32,739 bases of DNA from Microcystis aeruginosa LEGE 91341 (GTDB lineage: Bacteria > Cyanobacteriota > Cyanobacteriia > Cyanobacteriales > Microcystaceae), in NCBI RefSeq assembly GCF_015206885.1, contig NZ_JADEXY010000038.1, positions 1 through 32,739 on the forward strand, in the 5' to 3' direction. The notes under the pieces were generated by a model. That model made no database searches. It worked only from the letters and a program-made list of their open reading frames with translations, and was not told the DNA's origin. The number at the start of each line of letters is the position of its first letter. Positions within the stretch are counted from its first letter, which is position 1. Of the stretch, positions 1-9,958 are shown one piece after another. The translations under genes were made by a program, and so were the position numbers.

Positions 1-372
1 GTTGCGGGGGATAGCGATTTACTGGTGGAAGCGCTCGCGGACGATGGAACGACGGTTTTAGCCGGCTATAAAATTTTACGCGCAAACTACACGAAAGCGG
101 ACTATAACATCAGGACAATCGTTCCTCCCGTCCTCGACAACGGCCCGTTCAATATTGGTTCGATCGGGATTAGGCTCGACGGTATCCGCTCCCGAACCCT
201 GCGCTTAACTAGCAAGCGCAATAACGATCCCCTCCGTCTGAACGGAGTCGGCGATAACGGACCAGATTTCAAAGTAATCGCCGCCGACGTAAAGGTTCCC
301 GAACCGAGTGTCGTGTTCGCAACTCTACTCGCAGGAAGTCTTGGAATCTTTGTGAAACGAGGCAAGGCCTGA
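1..372 (+). CDS. PEP-CTERM exported protein, 3' part only
   Basis: An open frame runs in from the left edge (frame 1) and stops at 372, so the N-terminus and signal peptide lie outside the window. The last ~25 residues form a PEP-CTERM sorting signal: VPEPS, a hydrophobic stretch (VVFATLLAGSLGIF) and a short basic tail (VKRGKA). Such tails are known to mark exported proteins handled by an exosortase in bacteria with exopolysaccharide. The visible upstream ~95 residues have no motif I recognise. A GTG at 25 could serve as a start, but the frame is open upstream of it and the protein would lack a signal peptide, so truncation by the window is the better reading. Confidence 0.7.
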   Translation, partial: VAGDSDLLVEALADDGTTVLAGYKILRANYTKADYNIRTIVPPVLDNGPFNIGSIGIRLDGIRSRTLRLTSKRNNDPLRLNGVGDNGPDFKVIAADVKVPEPSVVFATLLAGSLGIFVKRGKA

Positions 373-451
373 TCGTTCTACTCCCAGTTAGGAAGTGAAT
401 GCTTTTAATTAAAATGCCATCAACCAGCGAATTTCATTGATGAAAAATACC

Positions 452-480
452 GATAAATAGGGCAAAAACCTCTATTTATC
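452..480 (+). terminator. Hairpin after the PEP-CTERM gene
   Basis: A 9-bp perfect inverted repeat (GATAAATAG at 452-460, CTATTTATC at 472-480) with an 11-nt loop lies 80 bp after the first stop codon and 80 bp before metY. No T-run follows, so a terminator role is only plausible; it could also be part of the metY leader. Confidence 0.3.
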
Positions 481-555
481 CAGTATTCAGGATATAATCA
501 CCCTTTTTCCTTGATCGCACAGATCGGGGAATTTACCCTTTATTTTCCTCCCTGA

Positions 556-1860
<1,305 letters not shown>

Positions 1861-1875
1861 CCCACCACCCCGCCC

Positions 1876-2967
1876 ATGGATCGCCTAGACTTTATCTCCC
1901 CGGAAACCCGTTTCTATTCCCCACCGCATCCTTTTGTTCTCGAATCGGGGGCGGTTCTCGAAAGGGTGCGGATCGCCTATCGAACCTGGGGAATTTTGAA
2001 TAACAAGCGGGATAACGGGGTTATTGTCTGTCATGCCTTCACGGGATCGGCGGACGTGGAAGCTTGGTGGGAACCTTTGTTAGGAACTGGACGCGTTCTC
2101 GATCCGACCCGCGATTTTATTGTCTGTAGCAATATTCTCGGTAGTTGCTACGGGACAACCGGCCCGACTTCGATCGATCCCCGTACCGGTAAACCCTACG
2201 GCCCGACTTTCCCAGAGATTACCATTCGGGATCTGGTTCACCTACAACGGCTTTTGATGGATGCGTTGGGGATCGAGTCTTTGCGGTTGGTGATCGGGGG
2301 TTCCTTGGGGGGGATGCAGGTTTTGGAATGGGCGCTACTATACCCGGAGAGGACGCGATCGATCGCTGTGATTGCGGCTTCGGGACGACATTCGGCCTGG
2401 TGTATCGCGCTGGGAGAGGCCCAAAGGGGGGCGATCTACGCTGATCCAGATTGGCAAGGGGGAAATTATGCGATCGATCGCCCTCCGGCCCGGGGTTTAT
2501 CGGCAGCCCGGATGATGGCGATGACTACCTACCGATCGCACGCCAGTTTTGAGGAACGTTTCGGCCGGGAGTACGGGGAGGGGGGAGAGTTCACGATCGC
2601 CCGCTATCTAGAATATCAGGGGAAAAAGTTAGTCGAACGTTTTGATGCTAATGCTTATATCACCTTAAGTAGGGCGATGGATCGTCATGATGTCACCCGG
2701 ACGGGAAAAAGTTACGAATCGGTTTTACAGTCGATTCAACAACCGACGGCGATCGTGGCGATCAATTCGGATCTTCTTTATCCTCCGGTGGAACAAGAGG
2801 AGTTAGCGAAATATATCCCCAATTCGGAATTATTCTGGTTGCGATCGCCGCACGGTCACGATGCGTTTTTAATGGATGGCGATATGGATGCGTTGAATGA
2901 TCTTCTCGTCACTTTCCGTTTAGAAAGGGGAACTCGTGACGGTTGCGGGTTCGGGATGACTGGGTAG
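1876..2967 (+). CDS. metX: Homoserine O-acetyltransferase
   Basis: Alpha/beta-hydrolase-fold enzyme that activates homoserine with acetyl-CoA, providing the substrate for MetY. 363 residues, the normal size. The nucleophile elbow GGSLGGMQ places catalytic Ser at S143; the likely Asp is D299 (NSDLLYPP) and the likely His is H328 (HGHDAF). The ATG at 1876 is followed by a family-typical N-terminus (DFISPETRFY). It lies 15 bp after metY. Some MetX homologues use succinyl-CoA; the sequence does not let me exclude that. Confidence 0.92.
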   Translation: MDRLDFISPETRFYSPPHPFVLESGAVLERVRIAYRTWGILNNKRDNGVIVCHAFTGSADVEAWWEPLLGTGRVLDPTRDFIVCSNILGSCYGTTGPTSIDPRTGKPYGPTFPEITIRDLVHLQRLLMDALGIESLRLVIGGSLGGMQVLEWALLYPERTRSIAVIAASGRHSAWCIALGEAQRGAIYADPDWQGGNYAIDRPPARGLSAARMMAMTTYRSHASFEERFGREYGEGGEFTIARYLEYQGKKLVERFDANAYITLSRAMDRHDVTRTGKSYESVLQSIQQPTAIVAINSDLLYPPVEQEELAKYIPNSELFWLRSPHGHDAFLMDGDMDALNDLLVTFRLERGTRDGCGFGMTG

Positions 2968-3083
2968 AAAGCGATCGGCGTTGCTGCGCCGGAGGCGATC
3001 GGGATGTTTGAGAGGAAATCTTGTTAAAATTAGAGAAAGGAAGTTTGCTTTAATCGTTCGTGTTAACTCCCCGAACTCGTTCA

Positions 3084-3917
3084 ATGGAATTTAAAAGTAT
3101 CAAAGAGCTTCGTGAATATCTCCGTCGTTATAACTCTAACTCGTTTTTAGAAGTTGGTACAAGTGTATGTTGGCAAGAATGGCAAAATGGGGGACCTCGA
3201 ATATCGCGTCTAGGACAGGGAATAAAAAATTCCAGACGAAATTATGCTTTACGCTTGATCTTGCTTGGGAGTGCAGGAAATCCTTACGGTAATCAAGCGA
3301 TTACTTTTCAAGAATTTGAAAGTCTCATTGATGTCTTGTCCAATTTTGCTAATCATACCATTTCAGACAAAACCCTCCTAGATACGGAAGCAGAATATAC
3401 CTTTAATTATTTACATACTTGGGAGCAAGATAATTATAAAACTGTTCGTAACTGGAAATTGCTTCTAAGTGATATTTTCACCAAAGAACTAATACGCAAA
3501 AATGGAGGCCATCTTTTCTTACAGCGTCAGGCACTTTTTCAAAATTCTGGATTTGGGAAACCCCTTGCTCGCGTACAACGAACTATGAAGGTTTTTGAAA
3601 TTCTAAATTCTATAGACTTAAATACTATAAATTTTTTTGAATCCTCCACTAAATTCAATCATGAATTTTATTTTGTTCAGTTTATGTCTAGCATCGGATA
3701 TTTTTTGAAAACGAGATTTCGAGGTGGAGGTGTACTAGATTTTAAAAAAAGTTTTGATATAGATTTTGATGACGAACTGAAATCTAAAGGTTATACCGAA
3801 GAAAATCTAAGGATTTTTGTTCGTTTTCACGCTTTATCATACATACCTCCGATCGCCCGTTTAAATCTGATAATCCATGACGAAAACCACCTTACCACCC
3901 CGTGCGTTGGCACTTAA
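3084..3917 (+). CDS. Unrecognised protein in AT-rich DNA
   Basis: 277 residues from the ATG at 3084; an in-frame GTG at 3060 would add eight residues, but neither start has a convincing ribosome binding site. No signal peptide and no membrane segment; mixed alpha/beta composition with aromatic-rich stretches (YFVQFMSSIGYFLKTRF). I recognise no family. The DNA is clearly AT-richer than metYX just upstream and has few HIP1 sites, suggesting acquisition. The C-terminus is doubtful: over the last 40 bp a second frame opens at ATG 3877 and runs to 3942 (21 codons, starting MTKTTLPPRAL), as if the 3' end had been joined to another sequence. Confidence 0.55.
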   Translation: MEFKSIKELREYLRRYNSNSFLEVGTSVCWQEWQNGGPRISRLGQGIKNSRRNYALRLILLGSAGNPYGNQAITFQEFESLIDVLSNFANHTISDKTLLDTEAEYTFNYLHTWEQDNYKTVRNWKLLLSDIFTKELIRKNGGHLFLQRQALFQNSGFGKPLARVQRTMKVFEILNSIDLNTINFFESSTKFNHEFYFVQFMSSIGYFLKTRFRGGGVLDFKKSFDIDFDDELKSKGYTEENLRIFVRFHALSYIPPIARLNLIIHDENHLTTPCVGT

Positions 3918-4040
3918 GGCCGCGGTCATCTTCTTGGGATAGGGTTGTTTTTTAATTCTCAGACCAAATTCTTTTATAACTTTTCAAGAGGATTTAGTAT
4001 TACTTGGTCTAGCTGAAAGATAATTTTTGGCCATTCTTGG

Positions 4041-4679
4041 TTAAGACATTAAAAATAAACGATAGGATCGGCTGTCAATTAAGATATAAATCCCTAGAAC
4101 AATATAGATAAAAGGACTAATTTTATGTCCGTAGTTTGTAACCACTTTAGCTATCCTGGGATGGGTAATCAAAAAATAGGCTAGGAGGCACCAAATCCCC
4201 ATCATGAGATAAAAAACTATCATGATAATTAAGACGTGCATCGGGGAATTATTGGCAAAAAGAGAGGTATAGATACCAATATTATCACCACCATTAGCCA
4301 CAGTCACGGCAGCAACGTAATAGGTTTGGGAGGGAAAACGAGGAAAAAAGGAGCGATTTTTAGAATAATTAACATCTGATCTTACTTCTTGAATATAATC
4401 CTCATTTTCCCTTGACAAAAGTTGTTTAATGCCGATAATTAGAGGGATAAATCCTAATAGACCAATCCATTCTTTAGAAACCAGTAACCCAAATAGTAAA
4501 CCGAGGGAACTAGCTAGGAGAATCAGGGTAAAACCGAGGTATTGACCAACAATCAGGTGTCGAGGTCGAAAATTAGCATTAAGTCGCGAGAAAAACAACA
4601 TTAGCACCATCAGATCATCGAGATTTGTGGCCACAAAACTCGTCACGCTAGTAATTAAAAGGGTTACTAACCAATTCAT
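4041..4679 (-). CDS. CadD-family (cadmium resistance) membrane transporter
   Basis: 212 residues with about six hydrophobic segments. The first helix contains the acidic motif FVATNLDDLMVLMLFF, and the middle of the protein has TVANGGDNIGIYTSLF. Paired acidic motifs of this kind in two symmetric halves are typical of the CadD/LysE-like cation exporter group. It probably exports a divalent cation or another small solute across the plasma membrane; the substrate cannot be read from sequence. It follows the Crp/Fnr gene on the same strand after 30 bp, so that regulator probably controls it. Confidence 0.72.
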   Translation of the reverse strand: MNWLVTLLITSVTSFVATNLDDLMVLMLFFSRLNANFRPRHLIVGQYLGFTLILLASSLGLLFGLLVSKEWIGLLGFIPLIIGIKQLLSRENEDYIQEVRSDVNYSKNRSFFPRFPSQTYYVAAVTVANGGDNIGIYTSLFANNSPMHVLIIMIVFYLMMGIWCLLAYFLITHPRIAKVVTNYGHKISPFIYIVLGIYILIDSRSYRLFLMS

Positions 4680-4709
4680 AGATTGAAAAAAGAGATAATC
4701 CTTCCCATT

Positions 4710-5285
4710 CTAAATCTCGTAGTGCCAGATGTCCTCCTCTCGTAAAAGAAGACGATGGACGGGAAGACGTTCCACGGCCCCCTGTTGTTCAAGATGATTA
4801 AGTGCGCGGGTAATTGTGACTCTAGTGGTTCCTAATAAGTCAGCGATATCCTGATGAGTTAGACGCACATCAATTAATTGTCCGGTACCGGTTTGTTTAC
4901 CAAATTGATTGCCTAACCATGACAGTAATTTCACAACCATAACATCAGTACGTTTGTAGCTACGAATAATACTTAGTTCTTGTGCTTGCTGAAGATGAGA
5001 CAGCAGAATTTCTGCCATTTGATAACTCTCAACTGTGGAAAAGGAAACTGCTTGCACAGGAGTGATGCACTCAACTTGATAGGGATTGACTCTCTCTAGG
5101 GTTTTGCCAACAAAATTGCCAGGTCCCCACAATCCCAAGACGATCAGGGTTCCATCTTCTAACCAGGTGGAGGTTTTCACGACTCCACTCTCGATTTTCC
5201 AGAAATTAGGGTTTCTAAGGGGCAAAATCGCCCGATTATCAAAGTGCCAGCGATGGGGGGTTGGTGGTTGATAGGTAAGCGTCAT
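4710..5285 (-). CDS. Crp/Fnr-family transcriptional regulator
   Basis: 191 residues. The N-terminal ~110 residues form a cyclic-nucleotide-binding-type beta barrel (LEDGTLIVLGLWGPGNFVG resembles the core of that domain). The C-terminal third is a winged helix with LTHQDIADLLGTTRVTITRA, the classic Crp helix-turn-helix. It lacks the Fnr-type N-terminal cysteine cluster, so it is not an iron-sulfur oxygen sensor. It is the first gene of a likely two-gene operon with the CadD-like transporter. Small Crp-type regulators of this kind are common in cyanobacteria; the ligand is unknown. Confidence 0.8.
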   Translation of the reverse strand: MTLTYQPPTPHRWHFDNRAILPLRNPNFWKIESGVVKTSTWLEDGTLIVLGLWGPGNFVGKTLERVNPYQVECITPVQAVSFSTVESYQMAEILLSHLQQAQELSIIRSYKRTDVMVVKLLSWLGNQFGKQTGTGQLIDVRLTHQDIADLLGTTRVTITRALNHLEQQGAVERLPVHRLLLREEDIWHYEI

Positions 5286-5380
5286 GATTGGTAATTAATT
5301 TTGATGAGGTACTTAGCTAGTCAAAAGCACAATTTCCCCGATAAAGGGGCTTTTTAGACGAGTTAAGGTTTTTTTGATAA

Positions 5381-5411
5381 TTTTGGGGTAAAAACGATAA
5401 TTACCCCAAAA
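5381..5411. terminator. 11-bp inverted repeat between convergent signals
   Basis: TTTTGGGGTAA (5381-5391) and TTACCCCAAAA (5401-5411) form a perfect 11-bp stem with a 9-nt loop, 32 bp beyond the stop codon of the gene at 5443-6117. T-runs flank rather than follow the stem, so termination is likely but not canonical. Confidence 0.4.
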
Positions 5412-5442
5412 AAGACTGATTTTATGCCCTTGCAAGCCCTAT

Positions 5443-6117
5443 TTATTTCGGGGTGCTAGTCTTCTCCAGTTCCGTGGTGGCCGAGGAGATCAGTTCTTGC
5501 CAAGCTCGATCGCTTTCCTGTAGAGTTTGTTTAACTGCGTCGATGGTCTTTTCCACGCGAGTTTTCAGGAAAGGGGAAGCATTGTCTTTGAGTCGTTCGG
5601 TGTCGTCGGCTAAGATATCGATCGTCTCGGAGGTATTAACAAGGCTATTTTCTAGGGTAATAAGGTTGTTTTGCAGGGTTTCACTGAGGTTAGCCCCAGA
5701 TTTGGTCAATTTTTTCGTAAATTTACTCACTTTTTCCCCTAGATCGTCAATATTGTCCGCTAAGTTCTCTAGGTTGTCCTGTTGAGCTTCGATAATCTTC
5801 TTATCGAGAGAAGGAGCGGCCAGTTGAGCATTTAGGTCATCGATAGCCGATTTTGCCGCTTGGATGGCTTTTTCATAGGCAATTTGGGCATCTTCCAGAA
5901 TTTTTGGGCTAGAAACCTCATTTTTTTTCTTGACTGGTTCCACCACAGTGCCACCCGTTGCTGTTGCACGGTCAATGACGGCCAACGGTTCGGGGAGTAG
6001 CGGCAAGGCGATCGCATTTCCCCTTCCCCCGAGGAGCAAAGTGACCGTTAAGAGGAAAATCAGCAGCCGGAAAACTTGATTTTTGAGGCTTTGAAAGCTC
6101 TTATTTCGGTTGATCAT
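5443..6117 (-). CDS. Exported helical protein without Cys or internal Met
   Basis: 224 residues. The N-terminus has a basic start (MINRNKSFQSLKNQ), a hydrophobic core (FRLLIFLLTVTLLLGG) and a probable signal-peptidase site near ALPLL. Residues ~75-220 are heptad-rich helix or coiled coil (repeated LENLADNIDDLGEKV-type patterns), reminiscent of apolipoprotein- or alanine-zipper-like proteins. I recognise no enzyme motif. It contains no cysteine, and its only methionine is the initiator, which matches the sulfur-poor composition of several genes further downstream; a helical repeat composition could also explain this. Function unknown. Confidence 0.65.
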   Translation of the reverse strand: MINRNKSFQSLKNQVFRLLIFLLTVTLLLGGRGNAIALPLLPEPLAVIDRATATGGTVVEPVKKKNEVSSPKILEDAQIAYEKAIQAAKSAIDDLNAQLAAPSLDKKIIEAQQDNLENLADNIDDLGEKVSKFTKKLTKSGANLSETLQNNLITLENSLVNTSETIDILADDTERLKDNASPFLKTRVEKTIDAVKQTLQESDRAWQELISSATTELEKTSTPK

Positions 6118-6333
6118 GATTTAATTTTCTCCTGTTTAGAAAAATTAGTTACTCTCTCTAAATGCTATCATATAAAATATTTGTATTTTGTTTATACACA
6201 GAAAATTTTATAAAAAATTTATTATATTTTTGTTTAATAAATTGCAAATAAAAATATAAGTTATCTGAGCCAAAAGCCATTACAGAAAAGCTTTTGCTCT
6301 CCTAATAAAAAATAATTTTTATCGTTTTTTTTA

Positions 6334-6870
6334 TTAATGGGATGCTGAACTATCCGATGAGTCTATTTCTTGATTAATCGGATATATTTTCTTACGACCT
6401 TTAATATATTTGGCTAAGGGTTGTTTTTTCTTCAGTCGTTTAATGCCACTGAGGGTGGAGAGAGTGAAAAAAGTTCCCACCAGAACCATCTGCCATAAAC
6501 CGCAGCCAGAAGCCGCGCCTAATCCTGCCGCTAACCAGATAGTCGCCGCCGAAGTCAAACCTTTCACTTGTACCTTATTTAGTTCCCGATGGGATTGTTG
6601 TAGGATGATTCCCGCCCCTAAAAAACCGACACCAGAAGCGACCCCTTGAATAGTACGACTGAGAGCATTAGAAGACGCATAACCCACATCTCCCTCCGCT
6701 TGTAGGGGAATCATCACGAACATGGCAGCCCCGAGACTAACGATGATAAAAGTTCTCAATCCAGCCGGACGACCGCCTCGCTGTCGGTTATAACCAATCA
6801 GACAGCCGACGGCCATAGCCATACTCAGCCGAAAAATAATCGTTTGCCAATCTGTCGAGTCAAAAAACAT
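6334..6870 (-). CDS. MgtC/SapB-family membrane protein
   Basis: 178 residues with four to five predicted membrane helices. The N-terminal half carries family hallmarks: GCLIGYNRQRGGRPAGLRT (residues ~22-40) and the glycine-rich GVASGVGFLGAGIIL followed by VKGLTSAATIWLAAGLG. MgtC proteins modulate growth in low magnesium and membrane ATPase activity in other bacteria; the role in cyanobacteria is not settled. The C-terminus is a short soluble tail, without the longer ACT-like domain of Salmonella MgtC. A 216-bp AT-rich stretch (6118-6333) with no gene separates it from the next gene. Confidence 0.85.
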   Translation of the reverse strand: MFFDSTDWQTIIFRLSMAMAVGCLIGYNRQRGGRPAGLRTFIIVSLGAAMFVMIPLQAEGDVGYASSNALSRTIQGVASGVGFLGAGIILQQSHRELNKVQVKGLTSAATIWLAAGLGAASGCGLWQMVLVGTFFTLSTLSGIKRLKKKQPLAKYIKGRKKIYPINQEIDSSDSSASH

Positions 6871-6903
6871 TGCTTAACCCATCAAATGAGATAAAAACTT
6901 CGC

Positions 6904-7247
6904 CTAACCAATCAAGGCCTTTTCCATATCCCGCTTTAAATCGTTCCTATTCTCATTCCCAGTTTTAAGGGTTCTTTTTCCGGCGAGGTAAAAGCCGTCG
7001 CTGCCGTTAATCACCCCTTTAACCCGATGCTAATGACGGGCGAGACTATGCTGGGGATGACTGGGTAAACTGGGATAATAAACTCGATCGATCTTGGGAT
7101 GATTAGCCTGAAAATAGGAGATCAATAGGGCATTTTTCTCCCATCCAGGGACCAGCGCATCGGGTTGCCTGTCCTGGAATATTCATAGCTTCCGAGATAA
7201 ATGGGAACCGTTACCGCCCCATGAATCGCCCTCGTTTCAAATTCCAT
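6904..7247 (-). pseudogene. Remnant of cystathionine gamma-synthase/lyase gene
   Basis: Translating the minus strand by eye gives pieces of a Cys/Met-metabolism PLP enzyme in family order. From the ATG at 7247: MEFETRAIH, GAVTVPIY, then YEYSRTGNPMR. After a stop and a frame change come NALLISYFQANHPKIDRVYY and PSLPSHPQHSLARH; the end resembles the C-terminus of the family (DLKRDMEKALIG, stop at 6904). About 344 bp remain of an expected ~1,140, so the central catalytic part including the PLP lysine is deleted, and at least two stops interrupt the rest. The remnant starts only 15 bp after the cysK stop, so it was probably the second gene of a cysK-metB (or mccB-like) operon. It should make no functional enzyme. 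Confidence 0.8.
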
Positions 7248-7262
7248 CAATTTACTGTCCTA

Positions 7263-8210
7263 TTAGTCGATATCTTCGAGGTCTTTAAACAGGGCCGTGC
7301 TGAGGTAACGTTCCCCGAAACTAGGCTGAATCATGACGATTAATTTATCTTCGTTTTCGGGTCTTTTGCCCACCTGAATCGCCGCCCATAAAGCCGCCCC
7401 GGCCGAGATGCCCGATAGTAGTCCCTCCTGACGAGCTAACCGTCGCGCGTAGGCGAAAGCGTCCGTATCATCGACGATAATCACCTCATCGATTAATTCC
7501 GGTCGGAAAATGGCCGGAATAAAACCGGCCCCGATGCCTTGGATTTTGTGCGGTCCCGGTTGTCCTCCCGATAAGACGGGACTATTAGAGGGTTCAACTG
7601 CGATCGCTTGAAATTGGGGACGACGGGGTTTAATGGTTTCGGCAATACCAGTAATGGTTCCCCCGGTTCCCACGCCACCGATAACGATATCTACCAGACC
7701 ATCGGTATCAGTCCAGATTTCTTCGGCGGTGGTTTCTCGGTGAATTTTCGGGTTAGCCGGGTTGCGGAACTGTTGCAAACTATAGGCGTTGGGGGTGTTT
7801 TCGACTATTTCCTCAGCCCGGGCGATCGCTCCTTTCATGCCTTGGCTACCCGGGGTTAATTCTAATTGCGCCCCGTAAGCTTTTAACATGGCCCGTCGTT
7901 CTAAACTCATGGTTTCGGGCATAGTCAGGACTAAGCGATAGCCTTTGGCTGCCGCTACCATGGCCAGGGCGATGCCGGTATTGCCGGAAGTGGGTTCCAC
8001 CAGAATTGTTTTATCGGGGTGAATTAGTCCGGCGGCTTCCGCGTCCTCCACCATACTGACACCGATGCGATCCTTAACCGAGGCGGCGGGGTTCATACTT
8101 TCCAGTTTGACGACGATGCGGGCTTTTACTCCCTCTGCTACTGGGATTCGATTCAGTTGAACTAGGGGTGTCCGTCCTACCAATTGGGTGATGTCTTTTG
8201 CGATCGCCAT
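7263..8210 (-). CDS. cysK: Cysteine synthase (O-acetylserine sulfhydrylase)
   Basis: 315 residues, full length. It forms cysteine from O-acetylserine and sulfide using PLP. The cofactor Lys is K46 in [11 protein letters not shown]; the substrate loop [10 protein letters not shown] (from ~74), the phosphate-binding [11 protein letters not shown] and the C-terminal GISAGAA are all present. The ATG at 8210 gives a standard N-terminus ([13 protein letters not shown]). It is transcribed away from cpcBA across a ~630-bp intergenic region and was probably co-transcribed with the now-decayed transsulfuration gene. It contains no cysteine but has several methionines, so it is not sulfur-depleted overall. 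Confidence 0.94.
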   Translation of the reverse strand: MAIAKDITQLVGRTPLVQLNRIPVAEGVKARIVVKLESMNPAASVKDRIGVSMVEDAEAAGLIHPDKTILVEPTSGNTGIALAMVAAAKGYRLVLTMPETMSLERRAMLKAYGAQLELTPGSQGMKGAIARAEEIVENTPNAYSLQQFRNPANPKIHRETTAEEIWTDTDGLVDIVIGGVGTGGTITGIAETIKPRRPQFQAIAVEPSNSPVLSGGQPGPHKIQGIGAGFIPAIFRPELIDEVIIVDDTDAFAYARRLARQEGLLSGISAGAALWAAIQVGKRPENEDKLIVMIQPSFGERYLSTALFKDLEDID

Positions 8211-8844
8211 AATCCCACTTGCTTTATACTTGTTGGCTATTTTTAATTATATATGTATTTAAATTGTTTTACAATACCTTTTAGATTGAAGTACAGTGCG
8301 TCGGCGGGGATAATCCCTGTCGATTTTTATTGCCTTGCCACTTTTTTTGTATATCGAAGCACAATCGATAAAATTGTCTTGGGAAATTTCCCTCAATTTA
8401 GTTAATTATTATTAGTATATGAAAGCACATTTGTTTAAATAACTTAAACGAATTATTAGAGAGATGAAAAGAGTGATACTTTTTCTTGGTATAGAGTTAC
8501 ACATTTAGGAAAGTTTTCTGAGATTTATATTAAAAAATTATTTTTTTGCCACTTTTTTGAGAAACAATTTTTAATAAATAAAGGTGAAAATATGTTCTAT
8601 AAAATAATTCATGGCAAAAACGAAGTCTATCTAGGAGCGGATAACAACGCTAAATTCAATTAACAAGAATTGTTCCTCGATATACAAAAAATCTGGCCAA
8701 GGGAGAGCAAAACTTTTTTCTGGGACGATATTATAGTCCCAAGGGAAAAACTCCTAGATACTTTATCGGAAAAATAAAGAAAAGCCAGAAAAATCAACCT
8801 CGATATTTTGCCGAAACCAATCATCATTATAGGAGATGAAAACT
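8211..8844. promoter_or_regulatory. Divergent cysK / cpcBA intergenic region
   Basis: About 630 AT-rich bases separate the divergent cysK and cpcB starts and must hold both promoters. A GC-rich imperfect hairpin around 8303-8322 (GGGAT/ATCCC core) followed by ATTTTTAT could be an attenuator or terminator. The cpcB-proximal half contains the interrupted small frame listed separately. The cpcB ribosome binding site AGGAG is at 8831-8835. I cannot assign -10 and -35 boxes confidently. Confidence 0.5.
8592..8777 (+). pseudogene. 60-codon frame interrupted by one in-frame stop
   Basis: From ATG 8592 the frame reads MFYKIIHGKNEVYLGADNN and so on to a TAA at 8661-8663, then continues in the same frame for 37 codons (including QELFLDIQKIWPRESKTFFW) to a TAA at 8775. 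The downstream part has ordinary protein-like composition, so this may be a small gene broken by one point mutation, or a chance frame in the cpcB leader. A purine-rich AAAGGTGAAAA precedes the ATG. I recognise no family. It ends 68 bp before cpcB. Confidence 0.35.
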
Positions 8845-9366
8845 ATGGTGTTAGATGCCTTTGCCAAAGTCGTTTCCCAGGCCGATACCCGGGGGGAATA
8901 CCTGAGCGAGAATCAAGTCAATGCCCTAATTGCCTTCGTCAAAGATGGTAATAAACGGGTCGATGTGGTCAATCGTCTTTCCAGTAATTCTTCTGCGATC
9001 GTTACCGATGCCGCGCGTAGTTTGTTTTCAGAACAACCCGTTTTAGTTGCCCCCGGTGGCAACGCCTATACAAACCGTCGTGCCGCCGCCTGCTTGCGGG
9101 ATTTGGAAATTATCCTGCGCTACGTTACCTATGCCACCTTCACCGGCGATGCCAGCATCCTCGATGATCGCGCCTTGAACGGTCTGCGGGAAACCTACGT
9201 CGCCCTAGGGGTTCCGGGTGCTTCTGTTGCGGCTGGAATTCTCAAGCTCAAAGACGCTTCCCTTGCCCTAGCAGCCGATCCCAACGGGATCACTCGTGGG
9301 GATTGCAGTTCTTTACTAGCAGAAGTCGCTTCTTACTTCGATCGAGCGGCGGCGGCAGTTTCCTGA
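8845..9366 (+). CDS. cpcB: Phycocyanin beta subunit, sulfur-depleted isoform
   Basis: Light-harvesting biliprotein of phycobilisome rods; 173 residues, normal length, globin-like fold. Bilin cysteines are C83 ([13 protein letters not shown]) and C154 (GDCSS), and the methylated Asn site is N73 (GGNAYTNRR). The start is ATG 8845 rather than the in-frame ATG at 8836, because AGGAG (8831-8835) abuts the earlier ATG and is correctly spaced from the later one, giving the family start [14 protein letters not shown]. The protein has no internal Met and no Cys beyond the two bilin sites. Usual Met and Cys positions are replaced: RRMAAC is RRAAAC, CLRDME is CLRDLE, DDRCLNG is DDRALNG and KMKEA is KLKDA. 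This matches the composition known for sulfur-starvation phycocyanin Cpc3 of Calothrix PCC 7601. No rod-linker genes follow cpcA. Confidence 0.95.
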   Translation: MVLDAFAKVVSQADTRGEYLSENQVNALIAFVKDGNKRVDVVNRLSSNSSAIVTDAARSLFSEQPVLVAPGGNAYTNRRAAACLRDLEIILRYVTYATFTGDASILDDRALNGLRETYVALGVPGASVAAGILKLKDASLALAADPNGITRGDCSSLLAEVASYFDRAAAAVS

Positions 9367-9421
9367 TGCTGTGACTTTCTTATCTCAATCCGATTAAACT
9401 TTTGTAGGAGCAATTCCATCG

Positions 9422-9913
9422 ATGACCAAAACACCTTTAACCGAAGCGGTGGCTACTGCCGATTCCCAAGGCCGTTTTCTCAGCAGTGCTGAATTACAAG
9501 TAGCCTTCGGTCGTTTCCGTCAGGCCGCCATCACCCTAGAAGCGGTAAAAATCCTCGCCCAAAAAGCCCCCAGTTTAGCCCAAGAGGCAGCCAACGCTGT
9601 CTATCAAAAATTTCCCTACACCACCCAACTCCAGGGGCCGAACTATGCCTACGATGAGCGGGGGAAATCCAAGTGCGTTCGTGATATCGGCTACTATATC
9701 CGAATTATTACCTATGCCCTCGTGGTAGGGGGTACAGGCCCGATCGATGAATATCTGGTCGCCGGTTTGAGTGAAATTAATAGTGCTTTTGAACTATCTC
9801 CTAGCTGGTATATCGAAGCCTTAAAATACATCAAAACCAATCACGGATTAAGTGGGGATGCTGCTGTAGAAGCTAATTCCTACATTGATTATGTGATCAA
9901 CGCCCTTAGCTAA
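9422..9913 (+). CDS. cpcA: Phycocyanin alpha subunit, sulfur-depleted isoform
   Basis: Partner of CpcB in the rod hexamer; 163 residues, full length. The single bilin cysteine is C85 ([14 protein letters not shown]). It lies 55 bp after cpcB with an AGGAG ~11 bp upstream of its ATG, and the pair ends in a strong terminator. As in CpcB, sulfur is removed wherever the chromophore does not need it: YTTQMQG is YTTQLQG, YYLRMVTYC is YYIRIITYA and GPMDEYL is GPIDEYL. Only the initiator Met and C85 contain sulfur. Cyanobacteria usually carry another cpcBA copy with linker genes; here cpcH/I/D and lyase genes are absent, so rod assembly would rely on linkers encoded elsewhere. Confidence 0.95.
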   Translation: MTKTPLTEAVATADSQGRFLSSAELQVAFGRFRQAAITLEAVKILAQKAPSLAQEAANAVYQKFPYTTQLQGPNYAYDERGKSKCVRDIGYYIRIITYALVVGGTGPIDEYLVAGLSEINSAFELSPSWYIEALKYIKTNHGLSGDAAVEANSYIDYVINALS

Positions 9914-9958
9914 TTTACTTCAACTTTACGTCAAAATAAGCTCAAATCTCCTAAATTC

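Noticed and set aside
3877-3942. 21-codon frame MTKTTLPPRAL... as a separate gene
   Set aside because: Too short and without homology evidence; kept only as a hint that the 3' end of the 3084 gene is rearranged.
8836-8844. Upstream ATG as the cpcB start
   Set aside because: The AGGAG motif directly abuts this ATG, leaving no spacer; the ATG at 8845 fits the family N-terminus.
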